DNA of 34,295 nucleotides, from the NCBI GenBank assembly GCA_024762875.1, contig JANTGR010000006.1:1-34295 (forward strand), in the 5' to 3' direction. This document shows, piece by piece, positions 25,949-34,295 of this stretch. Below the pieces are notes generated by a model that made no database searches, had not been told where the DNA came from, and worked only from the letters and a program-made list of their open reading frames with translations. This DNA comes from Sulfurospirillum sp. GTDB taxonomy: Bacteria; Campylobacterota; Campylobacteria; Campylobacterales; QNZT01. The first letter of the stretch is position 1. Every line of letters starts with the position of its first letter. A program made the position numbers and the translations under genes.

Positions 25949-27259
25949 ATGAAGTTTAGACTTTTAACTTTATTGGCTATGTTGCCGGCATTTGCATTTG
26001 CAGATGAGGCACCAAAACTAGATACAGGTGATACAGCGTGGATGATGGTGTCAACCGCATTTGTATTGTTGATGACACCCGCAGGACTGGCACTATTTTA
26101 TGCAGGTATGACACGTAGTAAAAACGCGTTAAATACATTTGCTATGGTAATGGGTGCATTTGTTATGGCTATGGTTGTATGGATTGTAGCAGGTTATTCA
26201 ATCGCATTTGGTGCATCAGAGAGTGCAGCAATACAAAATGTAATGGGCGGATTTGGAAATGTATTATTAAGTGGTATAAGCTGGAGTGATCTCAGTGGTT
26301 CATATCCTACTTATGTATTTGTAGCTTTCCAAGGTACCTTTGCAGCTATTACCGTAGCCATTGCTTCTGGTTCTGTTATCGGGCGTATGAAGTTTTCAAC
26401 TTGGATGCTGGTTGTAATTCTTTGGGGATTGATTGTTTATGCACCTATTACCCATATGGTATGGGGCGGTGACGGTGCTTATCTTTTTGATGCCGGTGCA
26501 CTTGACTTTGCAGGTGGTACAGTTGTACATATGAATGGTGGTTTGGCTGGTTTGGTCTTGGCTGTTTTAGTAGGAAAACGTGCCGGTTACCCTAAAACTG
26601 CAATGAAACCTTTTAGCATCATCCTGACAGCTGCAGGTGCAGCTATATTGTGGTTTGGCTGGTATGGATTTAATGGTGGTTCTGCATTTGGTGCAAATGC
26701 GATCGCTGGTTTAGCCGTTCTTACAACTACTGTTGCGACAGCTGCTGCTGGTGTGACTTGGATGGTTTTAGAGTGGATTATCTATAAAAAACCTACACTT
26801 TTAGGTATTGCTTCAGGTATAGTTGCCGGTTTGGTTGCGATTACGCCTGCTGCTGGTTTTGTAAGTGTCGGCGGGGCATTTATTGTAGGTATTGTTGGAG
26901 CACTAATCGGATTTTTCGGTGTAGTGGTACTGAAGAAAAAACTTGGATATGATGATAGTCTTGATGCTTTTGGTATTCACTTTCTAGCAGGTCTATGGGG
27001 TGCGATTGCAACAGGTATCCTGGCACTTAATGACAAAGATCTTTTATGGGATGGTCCACTTAAAGAGAGTGGAGACAGAATGGGACAAATCATGGTACAG
27101 TTTCAATCAGTATTGGTTGTAGGCGCATGGACCTTGATTGGTACAGTCATTGTTTATTTTATCGCTAGTGCTTTAACTGGTGGTGGTAGAGTGAATGCTG
27201 AAGATGAAGAGATGGGTCTGGATGAATCAGTTCACGGTGAGAAAGCAATCAACTTATAA
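25949..27259 (+). CDS. amtB: Ammonium transporter
   Basis: DTAWMMVSTAFVLLMTPAGLALFYAGMTRSKN; GGTVVHMNGGLAGLVLA; DDSLDAFGIHFLAGLWGAIATG. Confidence 0.97.
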   Translation: MKFRLLTLLAMLPAFAFADEAPKLDTGDTAWMMVSTAFVLLMTPAGLALFYAGMTRSKNALNTFAMVMGAFVMAMVVWIVAGYSIAFGASESAAIQNVMGGFGNVLLSGISWSDLSGSYPTYVFVAFQGTFAAITVAIASGSVIGRMKFSTWMLVVILWGLIVYAPITHMVWGGDGAYLFDAGALDFAGGTVVHMNGGLAGLVLAVLVGKRAGYPKTAMKPFSIILTAAGAAILWFGWYGFNGGSAFGANAIAGLAVLTTTVATAAAGVTWMVLEWIIYKKPTLLGIASGIVAGLVAITPAAGFVSVGGAFIVGIVGALIGFFGVVVLKKKLGYDDSLDAFGIHFLAGLWGAIATGILALNDKDLLWDGPLKESGDRMGQIMVQFQSVLVVGAWTLIGTVIVYFIASALTGGGRVNAEDEEMGLDESVHGEKAINL

Positions 27260-27290
27260 GCGTGCTTATATATTTAGAAAAAGGAGATAA

Positions 27291-27632
<342 letters not shown>

Positions 27633-27641
27633 GCTTACATA

Positions 27642-27678
27642 GAACCTTGTATGGACTTTTAAAGTCCATACAAGGTTC
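27642..27678. terminator. Near-perfect 18-bp hairpin downstream of glnB
   Basis: GAACCTTGTATGGACTTT-T-AAAGTCCATACAAGGTTC; no strong U tract follows. Confidence 0.6.
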
Positions 27679-27710
27679 AAATACTACAAATTTTGGATAC
27701 AATATACTGA

Positions 27711-27735
27711 GTGCCTAGAGTTTTTAGAGGTGCCC
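27711..27735 (-). repeat. Dispersed 25-bp repeat copy 2, protease leader, inverted relative to copy 1
   Basis: GTGCCTAGAGTTTTTAGAGGTGCCC, just downstream of TACAAT. Confidence 0.7.
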
Positions 27736-27761
27736 TTTAGTCAAAAATAAGTGAGCCCTAT

Positions 27762-29207
27762 ATGTATCTATTCAAAATTCTTATCATGATAATACTTTCC
27801 AGCTCTTTTTCTTATGCTGCTTTTGTACAAAATGGCATCAAAGATTCTATTGTAAAAATTTATGCTGTATCTAAAATACCCAATTATATGGAACCCTGGA
27901 ATGTTTCTATTGTCAGAGCAAGTGGTTCAGGGTCAATTATCAAAGATAATTTGATTTTGACCAATGCCCACGTCGTGGCAAACAATACCTTTATCGAAGT
28001 GCGAAGATATGGAGAAAGAAAACGTTATCAGGCGACTGTTCTCAGTGTTTCACATCAGGCAGATTTGGCATTGCTGCGTGTTGAAGACAAAGATTTTTTT
28101 AAAGGCGCAAAAGCATTAGAATTTGGTGTTTTACCCAAAATACAACAAAAGATTACTGTGTATGGCTTTCCTACCGGGGGTGATACACTGAGTGTAACAA
28201 CCGGTGTGGTTTCACGTATCGAACATATACGCTATGTACATAGTGGAGAGCGATTTTTGGGTATCCAGGTGGATGCTGCGATCAATCCAGGCAACAGTGG
28301 AGGGCCAGCACTGTCAGATGGTAAAATAGTAGGCGTAGTGATGCAGCAGAGACGTCACTCCCAAAATATCGGTTATTTGGTACCTGTCAATATGGTCATG
28401 CACTTTTTAACAGATATAAAAGATGGCAAGTATGATGGGTATCCTGATATCGGTATCCTCACACAAAGCATGGAAAACCCGGCACTAAAAAAGATGCATC
28501 AATTGGATGAGAATGTGACTGGGGAATTGATTATCAGTAAGCTGTACAACTGTATCGCAGGTGAGAGTATCAAAAAAGGAGATGTGTTAGCGGCTATAGA
28601 CGGACACAAGATAGAAAATGACGGTACAGTGGAATTTCGCCATCATGAGTTTACATCGTATAAATATTTCCTGGATATGCATCAGATGGGTGAGAGTGTT
28701 ATACTGGATATTTTAAGGGATAAAAAGATCATAAAAGTGCCTATTAAACTATTGCATAAAAGCAATGATTTTTTACTGGTCAAAACATTACAATATGATA
28801 AACGCCCCAGTTATTTTATCTTTGGCGGCTATGTTTTTGCACCTTTGACCAGCAATTTGCTCTCTTCTGTGCGAGGTTCTGTGCTTGAATTGCGTGCTTT
28901 AACAAGACAATGGCCAAGCGAAAAGAAAAAAGGGGCTGTTGTATTGGTGCGGGTCTTGGCAACGGAGTATAACCGTGGTGATCATGGTCTCAGGTTATGG
29001 CCGGTTGTCAGTATCAACGGAGAAACGTTTAAAGATTTTGCAGATTTTTACCAAAAATTGATACAAAGTAAAGGTGAATTTATACGCCTGGAAGATAGAG
29101 AAGGCTCACAAATAGCAATCAGTGTGAAGGATGCTAAGCGGGCAAAAGATATGATTTTGCAACGCTATCAAATAAAATCAGACAGGTCGATTGATTTAAT
29201 CCGCTAA
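27762..29207 (+). CDS. Secreted trypsin-like (Deg/HtrA family) serine protease
   Basis: Signal peptide; LTNAHVV, ADLALLRV, NPGNSGGPAL catalytic triad; PDZ-like C-terminal region. Confidence 0.9.
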   Translation: MYLFKILIMIILSSSFSYAAFVQNGIKDSIVKIYAVSKIPNYMEPWNVSIVRASGSGSIIKDNLILTNAHVVANNTFIEVRRYGERKRYQATVLSVSHQADLALLRVEDKDFFKGAKALEFGVLPKIQQKITVYGFPTGGDTLSVTTGVVSRIEHIRYVHSGERFLGIQVDAAINPGNSGGPALSDGKIVGVVMQQRRHSQNIGYLVPVNMVMHFLTDIKDGKYDGYPDIGILTQSMENPALKKMHQLDENVTGELIISKLYNCIAGESIKKGDVLAAIDGHKIENDGTVEFRHHEFTSYKYFLDMHQMGESVILDILRDKKIIKVPIKLLHKSNDFLLVKTLQYDKRPSYFIFGGYVFAPLTSNLLSSVRGSVLELRALTRQWPSEKKKGAVVLVRVLATEYNRGDHGLRLWPVVSINGETFKDFADFYQKLIQSKGEFIRLEDREGSQIAISVKDAKRAKDMILQRYQIKSDRSIDLIR

Positions 29208-29270
29208 TCTCGATATAATTCTTCCAGTAGTCTTCTATGGACTTCATTAAACAATAACCGGATAAATATA

Positions 29271-30311
29271 TTGGACTTACTTTCACTTGATTATCGTGAC
29301 CCCATTTATGGTGTCATTATCCTTTTTGCATTGATTTTTATTATCTCAACTGCCTCTTACTGGTGGGGGATTTTTAAGCATAAGGAAGATGAAACCAATA
29401 TTAAAAAATTTGTCAATAAATTTGATCAGTATCATAGTTTTGATGATTATAAGATGTTGATACGTAAAAAAGATCTTCCAACCGAATCGGCTATTCTCAT
29501 GGCGTTGACATATGAAAAAAGCGGAGAGTATGAGAAGGCAATCGAAATTTATCTCTCGATCCTGAAAAACATGGTCGGCCCTAAAAAACGCAAAGATGTT
29601 TTAACACTGCTTGGAAAGACTTATTATAAAGCGGGATTTTTACAAAAATCACGTGAGATTTTGTTGACCTCTCTTAGGCTGTATCCTAAAAATGAAGAAG
29701 CATTAACGTATCTCAGTGTGATTTATGAAACCCTGCGTGAATATGATAAAGCACTGCAAGTTTTGGATACTTTGGAAGAGTTTGGCTCAGATACAGGGCA
29801 AAAGAAGCTCTATTTTAAAACCCTGAGCATTTTGCATGATAAAAATTTGAAAGCAGAAAAAAAGATAAGTGCCTTGAAAAAACTTGGCCTTGAAAATAAA
29901 ATCATACAGAGAAAACTGTTTGAATTTCTCAAAAGCAATAACCTGCCTTTTGACAAGGCAATATTGCAGGCATATGATTTTAAAAACATTATGGATTTGC
30001 TATGGGTGACAAGAGTAGAACGATTTGATCTTGATTTTGTCAAAGAACAGCCCCTGCTGGCTGAAATATTTACAGCAAAAGGGGATATATTGGAGGCAAA
30101 TGAAAGTGATATATTTGAATTAAATGCTTTGATCAAGTTACGTTTGCAAGAAGATGAAAGTGCGGATATGAGTTTTTCATATATGTGTTCAAATTGTAAA
30201 AATGTTTTTCCGCTTTATTTTTACCGTTGTCCAAAATGTCAGCAGATTGATACAGCAGAAATTGAAACAAATCTAATAAAGAGAGGCTATGAAACAGGTT
30301 CATTTATATAG
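29271..30311 (+). CDS. TPR protein with N-terminal TM helix and C-terminal zinc ribbon (LapB/YciM-like architecture)
   Basis: TM segment VIILFALIFIISTASYWW, TPR repeats, terminal CSNCKNVFPLYFYRCPKC; TTG start per the track. Confidence 0.75.
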   Translation: MDLLSLDYRDPIYGVIILFALIFIISTASYWWGIFKHKEDETNIKKFVNKFDQYHSFDDYKMLIRKKDLPTESAILMALTYEKSGEYEKAIEIYLSILKNMVGPKKRKDVLTLLGKTYYKAGFLQKSREILLTSLRLYPKNEEALTYLSVIYETLREYDKALQVLDTLEEFGSDTGQKKLYFKTLSILHDKNLKAEKKISALKKLGLENKIIQRKLFEFLKSNNLPFDKAILQAYDFKNIMDLLWVTRVERFDLDFVKEQPLLAEIFTAKGDILEANESDIFELNALIKLRLQEDESADMSFSYMCSNCKNVFPLYFYRCPKCQQIDTAEIETNLIKRGYETGSFI

Positions 30312-30729
30312 TGATGGCTCCTCACTGGGCAACCCCGGCTATGGTGGGTATTGTGCTATTTTAAAATACAAGGGACATGAAAAGATAGCCAAAGGCGCCC
30401 AGGAACTTGCTACCAATAATCAAATGGAACTCAAAGCTGTGATAGAAGGGCTGAAACTGTTAAAAGAACCATGTGTGGTGGAGATTACCAGTGACTCCTC
30501 CTATGTTGTAAAAGGGATCAATGAATGGCTTGATGGTTGGATTAAAAAAGAGTTTAAAAAAGTCAAAAATCCCAAATTGTGGCAGGAATATCTGGAAGTA
30601 GCAAAAGGGCATCAGATTAAAGCATACTGGGTTAAAGGACATGCCGGACACGAAGAAAATGAAAAATGTGATAAAATAGCAAGAGGGGAAGCTGAAATGA
30701 TACAAAAAATGTCAGGAGAAAGAGTATGA
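30289..30729 (+). CDS. rnhA: Ribonuclease HI
   Basis: [62 protein letters not shown]. Confidence 0.97.
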   Translation: MKQVHLYSDGSSLGNPGYGGYCAILKYKGHEKIAKGAQELATNNQMELKAVIEGLKLLKEPCVVEITSDSSYVVKGINEWLDGWIKKEFKKVKNPKLWQEYLEVAKGHQIKAYWVKGHAGHEENEKCDKIARGEAEMIQKMSGERV

Positions 30730-31406
30730 AATGGCTTCGAGAACTAGAACAGCGCATTAACTATGAGTTTCATGATGAAGCATTGATCTTGGAAGCTTTA
30801 ACGCATAAAAGTTGTAAAAAGCCATACAACAATGAGCGTTTGGAGTTTTTGGGTGATGCGGTACTTGATTTGATTGTAGGTGAATATCTTTTTAAAAAAT
30901 TTCCAAAAGTAAACGAGGGTGATCTTTCCAAGTTAAGAGCATCGCTTGTCAATGAGAAAGGTTTTCAAAAGCTGGCCAACTCAATCGATCTGGGAAAGCA
31001 TATCTTTATTTCAGCAGCAGAAGAGAATAATCAGGGACGCAGTAAATCCTCAATCTGTTCCAATGCTTTTGAGGCATTGATCGGTGCAATCTATCTTGAA
31101 AGCGGTCTTAAAAAAGCAGAAGAGATTGCTTTGAAACTGCTGGAAGAGGCATATCCGAAGATAGATTTGCAAAGTGTATTTAGAGATTATAAAACAACAC
31201 TGCAGGAAATTACGCAGGCTAAAATGGGTGTGACACCCGACTACCATGTGATATCAGCGTCTGGTCCGGATCATAAAAAAGAGTTTGAAGTGATGATAAA
31301 AGTGAGTGGACAAGCCTTGAGTACAGCTAAAGGCAGTTCTAAAAAAGAAGCACATCAGGAAGCAGCAAGGATAGCTTTAGAAGTTTTAAAAAAGGAAGAA
31401 AGTTAA
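30726..31406 (+). CDS. rnc: Ribonuclease III
   Basis: [21 protein letters not shown] signature and C-terminal dsRBD. Confidence 0.97.
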   Translation: MKWLRELEQRINYEFHDEALILEALTHKSCKKPYNNERLEFLGDAVLDLIVGEYLFKKFPKVNEGDLSKLRASLVNEKGFQKLANSIDLGKHIFISAAEENNQGRSKSSICSNAFEALIGAIYLESGLKKAEEIALKLLEEAYPKIDLQSVFRDYKTTLQEITQAKMGVTPDYHVISASGPDHKKEFEVMIKVSGQALSTAKGSSKKEAHQEAARIALEVLKKEES

Positions 31407-32485
31407 TGTCCAACAGCTTTGGCAAAAAATTTATCATGACAACATTTGGAGAGTCACATGGCAGGGCACTGGGCTGTGTAGTTGATGGCGTACCGGCAGG
31501 TCTTAAAATCGATGAAGACTTTATCCAAAGTGAACTTGATAGACGAAAACCCGGAAAAAGCAAGTTTGAAACAGCCCGAAAAGAAGATGATAAAGTTGAA
31601 ATTCTTTCAGGTGTGTTTGAAGGCGTCAGTACAGGTACACCCATCGCAATGGTGATATACAATACCAATCAAAAAAGTAAAGATTACACCAATGTCAAAG
31701 ATCTTTTTCGTCCGGGGCATGCAGATTTTACCTATTTTCATAAATATGGTTTGCGTGATTATCGCGGAGGAGGAAGAAGTTCAGCGAGAGAAACAGCCGC
31801 CCGTGTGGCAGCAGGGGCTGTGGCAAAACTCATGTTAAAAGAACTGGATATTGAAGTGAAGAGCGGTACTTTTGCTATTGATGGGATAGAGGCAGAGCGT
31901 TTTGATTTTGAGGCTGCCAAAGAGAGCGAGATATATGCGCTGGACCAGACAAAAGAAGCGGCACAAAAAGAAGCTGTTTTGAAAGCTAAAAATGCCCATG
32001 ATTCTGTTGGCGGTGTGGCACTGGTGAAAATTATCAATACCCCTGTCGGATTAGGAGAGCCTATCTACTATAAAATGGATGCGCTGTTGGCTGATGCGAT
32101 GATGAGTATCAATGCAGTCAAAGGGGTAGAGATAGGAGAGGGCGCAGCATCTGCTTCAATGCTGGGTTCTGCGAACAATGATGAAATTAGCAATGAGGGT
32201 TTTTTATCTAACCACAGCGGGGGCTTGCTTGGGGGGATGAGCAATGGTGATGCCATTGATATCAAAGTCTACTTTAAGCCTACACCTTCCATCTTCCAAA
32301 AACAACAAACTGTAGATATTTACGCTAATGAAGTGACGTGTGAACTCAAGGGCAGACATGATCCCTGTGTGGCTATACGCGGATCGATTGTTGCTGAATC
32401 AATGGCCGCATTGGTAGTGGCAGATATGTTACTTTTAAACCTCGGATCCAAAATAGAGGATCTAAAAGCATCCTATACTAAGTAA
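31406..32485 (+). CDS. aroC: Chorismate synthase
   Basis: TFGESHGRALGCVVDGVPAGL; RPGHADFTYFHKYGLRDYRGGGRSSARETAARVAAGAVA. Confidence 0.98.
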   Translation: MSNSFGKKFIMTTFGESHGRALGCVVDGVPAGLKIDEDFIQSELDRRKPGKSKFETARKEDDKVEILSGVFEGVSTGTPIAMVIYNTNQKSKDYTNVKDLFRPGHADFTYFHKYGLRDYRGGGRSSARETAARVAAGAVAKLMLKELDIEVKSGTFAIDGIEAERFDFEAAKESEIYALDQTKEAAQKEAVLKAKNAHDSVGGVALVKIINTPVGLGEPIYYKMDALLADAMMSINAVKGVEIGEGAASASMLGSANNDEISNEGFLSNHSGGLLGGMSNGDAIDIKVYFKPTPSIFQKQQTVDIYANEVTCELKGRHDPCVAIRGSIVAESMAALVVADMLLLNLGSKIEDLKASYTK

Positions 32486-32504
32486 TTTATTTATTACTTA
32501 GTAT
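32475..32504 (+). terminator. 11-bp perfect hairpin overlapping the aroC stop codon
   Basis: ATACTAAGTAA-TTTATTTA-TTACTTAGTAT followed by a T-rich tract. Confidence 0.65.
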
Positions 32505-32701
32505 GTTTTAGTTTACCTTTTATTAACTATTTTCTCTTTTTTTGTTACCCTAGGTTACAGTTAAATTTTTAAAAAATTAAAAATGAAATTATTAGAATTG
32601 TGATTTTACTGAAATTCTTTCTTAAGAGAGTGTGTCCTACACTTATAACATAAATATATATTTGTTTTAAGACTGGTCTTATTTGGTTTATAAAAGAGGA
32701 G

Positions 32702-32774
32702 CAAAATAACCTTTGTTATTTTGTATGTTTAGTTAGATAGATAATAATGATTTATCTATTTTGAGGAGGAAAAA
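32702..32774 (+). promoter_or_regulatory. Structured leader of the small Cys-rich protein gene
   Basis: Hairpin CAAAATAAC-CTTT-GTTATTTTG (32702-32723) and a second weaker hairpin around GATAA...TTATC; strong RBS GAGGAGG. Confidence 0.55.
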
Positions 32775-33089
32775 ATGAAATTATTCGCAAAATTGGCTAT
32801 TTCTATGGTAGCAGTTGCAAGCATGGCTCAGGCTGACGTGACACTAGTTGGTGTTGATGGTGGTCTAACAGTATTGGGGCTTAGAGTAGGTGGTTATGCC
32901 GGCTTAACAGTAGGTACAAGACCAATTCATACTGCACCGGCTTATGGTACAGTTGTTCAAACTACAACAACTACAACAACTACAAATCCATGTTCTTATG
33001 TATGTGGACCATGTGAAGTGGTAACAGTACCAGCATGTCCAGCACCAAAACCAGCATGTCCTTGTCCTGCTGATCCTTGTGCTCAGTAA
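32775..33089 (+). CDS. Small secreted Thr-tract / Cys-Pro-rich protein, unknown function
   Basis: Signal peptide MKLFAKLAISMVAVASMAQA; TTTTTTTT tract; C-terminal CSYVCGPCEVVTVPACPAPKPACPCPADPC; strong RBS and terminator. Confidence 0.8.
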   Translation: MKLFAKLAISMVAVASMAQADVTLVGVDGGLTVLGLRVGGYAGLTVGTRPIHTAPAYGTVVQTTTTTTTTNPCSYVCGPCEVVTVPACPAPKPACPCPADPCAQ

Positions 33090-33109
33090 GCGCGAGTGCT
33101 TCTAAATAA

Positions 33110-33150
33110 ATTGAAAGTCGAGGGAAGGATCCAATGACTTTCAATTTTTC
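33110..33150 (+). terminator. Rho-independent terminator
   Basis: ATTGAAAGTC...GACTTTCAAT followed by TTTTCTTTCT. Confidence 0.85.
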
Positions 33151-33212
33151 TTTCTAATCTTATTTTTTACAAAATCATACTATCATTATAAAAAAATTGA
33201 AGTCTCATTATC

Positions 33213-33863
33213 ATGATAGAAAAAAAATTATTCTCCTGCCCCCTGTGCCGCTCATCACAACACTCTCTTTTTCATATATCTGAAAACAGAGAATACCATC
33301 TATGTCATACTTGCGATCTCGTGTTTGTTCCCAAACATTTTTTTGTCTCCAAAGAAGATGAAAAATCAAAATATAACCACCATCAAAACAGTCCGGAGAA
33401 TGTTGGGTATTGCAACTTTTTAGATAGATTATTGCTTCCTTTATCGACACATATAGAGGATGGAAGCAGGGGATTCGATTTTGGTTCGGGGCCTGGACCG
33501 ACTTTGTCGCTCTTGATGCAAGAGCGTGGGTATGAGATGGATATATATGATATCTTCTATCATGATAATAAAGCAGTATTTCAACAGCAGTATGATTTTA
33601 TCACCAGTACAGAAGTGATAGAACATCTACATCAACCTTTACAAGAGATAGAAAGGTTGTGGAAATGTTTGAAAGATGGCGGTGTGCTCGGCTTGATGAC
33701 AGCATTTCGTGTAGAGGATTTTGCCAATTGGTATTATAAACGGGATTTGACACATATTATCTTTTTTTCACCCAAGACTTTTCAATGGCTTGCAGCATAT
33801 TTGGATGCACTGTTATTGATACCAGAGAGTGGTGTGGTGATTTTAAAAAAGGAGCAAAGATGA
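33213..33863 (+). CDS. Class I SAM-dependent methyltransferase with N-terminal zinc-ribbon-like CxxC pairs
   Basis: CPLCRSS...CHTCDLVF; RGFDFGSGPGPTLSLL; FITSTEVIEHLHQP. Confidence 0.85.
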   Translation: MIEKKLFSCPLCRSSQHSLFHISENREYHLCHTCDLVFVPKHFFVSKEDEKSKYNHHQNSPENVGYCNFLDRLLLPLSTHIEDGSRGFDFGSGPGPTLSLLMQERGYEMDIYDIFYHDNKAVFQQQYDFITSTEVIEHLHQPLQEIERLWKCLKDGGVLGLMTAFRVEDFANWYYKRDLTHIIFFSPKTFQWLAAYLDALLLIPESGVVILKKEQR

Positions 33864-34295
33864 GTGAAAAGAAAAAAACAAGTCGTGATAAATTGCTTGA
33901 TGTGACTTTTGATGAAGTCTATATGTATGGATATTGTGGTGCCGCAACGGCGACTATCCTCAAAAAAGCCGGCGTTCCCAGAGGCTCGATGTATCACCAT
34001 TTTGAGTCAAAAAAGGCGCTTGTTTTGGCAATGATAGAGGAGCGACTGGTGCCAAAGGTACGGGAGTTTTTTGACTTTGAGATGAAAAGTGATATGTCCG
34101 CGATGCGCATCATCGAGTTTGCCATCAAAAGGATTGCTAGAAACAGGATGCTTATCACGCATGGCTGTCCACTTCATCGTTTGATGTTTGAGATGGGGGC
34201 TTTGGATGAAGATATCGCTAAAGCTTGTGAAGATGAGTTTGAGTATTTGGTTTCGTCATTTGAAAAGGTGCTACTCTTAGGGATGAAAGAGGGAG
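33860..34295 (+). CDS. TetR-family transcriptional regulator, C-terminus beyond window
   Basis: ATGA overlap with the methyltransferase; reads MSEKKKTSRDKLLDVTFDEVYMYGYCGAATATILKKAGVPRGSMYHHFESKKALVLAMIEERL, open to the window end. Confidence 0.88.
   Translation, partial: MSEKKKTSRDKLLDVTFDEVYMYGYCGAATATILKKAGVPRGSMYHHFESKKALVLAMIEERLVPKVREFFDFEMKSDMSAMRIIEFAIKRIARNRMLITHGCPLHRLMFEMGALDEDIAKACEDEFEYLVSSFEKVLLLGMKEG

Noticed and set aside
32960-32987. actacaaca tandem repeat as a phase-variation switch
   Set aside because: The unit is 9 bp, so slippage keeps the reading frame; at most it changes Thr-tract length.

Overview
Window from a Campylobacterota-like (Sulfurovum/Sulfurimonas-type) chromosome; this placement is inferred from gene content and the rnhA-rnc-aroC order. 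It holds about 28 protein-coding genes and no RNA genes, CRISPR arrays or transposases that I could recognise. Main blocks: (i) an uncharacterised ORF plus a Gfo/Idh/MocA oxidoreductase, then a cold-shock gene; (ii) a nitrate-assimilation cluster at about 6.5-15.5 kb (NarK-type transporter, PP2C-Ser/Thr kinase fusion, 4Fe-4S/DmsC-anchor fusion, molybdopterin nitrate reductase, siroheme nitrite reductase), flanked by two paralogous secreted seven-repeat beta-propeller proteins; (iii) Memo-like protein, cardiolipin synthase and EEP-family protein; (iv) an Mla-type ABC lipid transport operon; (v) a seven-haem lipoprotein cytochrome divergent from amtB-glnB; (vi) a trypsin-like protease, a LapB-like TPR protein and rnhA-rnc-aroC; (vii) a small Cys/Pro-rich secreted protein, a methyltransferase and a partial TetR regulator. 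The most striking signal is not a gene. The exact 10-bp palindrome TATCATGATA occurs 18 times by my manual scan, against roughly 0.1 expected from base composition. It is spread over unrelated genes, translates only as Y-H-D or I-M-I inside ORFs, sits on stop/start junctions and start codons, and appears once as a closely spaced intergenic pair able to form a stem-loop. This looks like a HIP1-like or DNA-uptake-sequence-like highly iterated palindrome. Other non-coding signals include two large stem-loops sharing a GTGAACGA loop motif, a 25-bp dispersed repeat found just downstream of two putative promoters in opposite orientations, and a Fur-box-like site.
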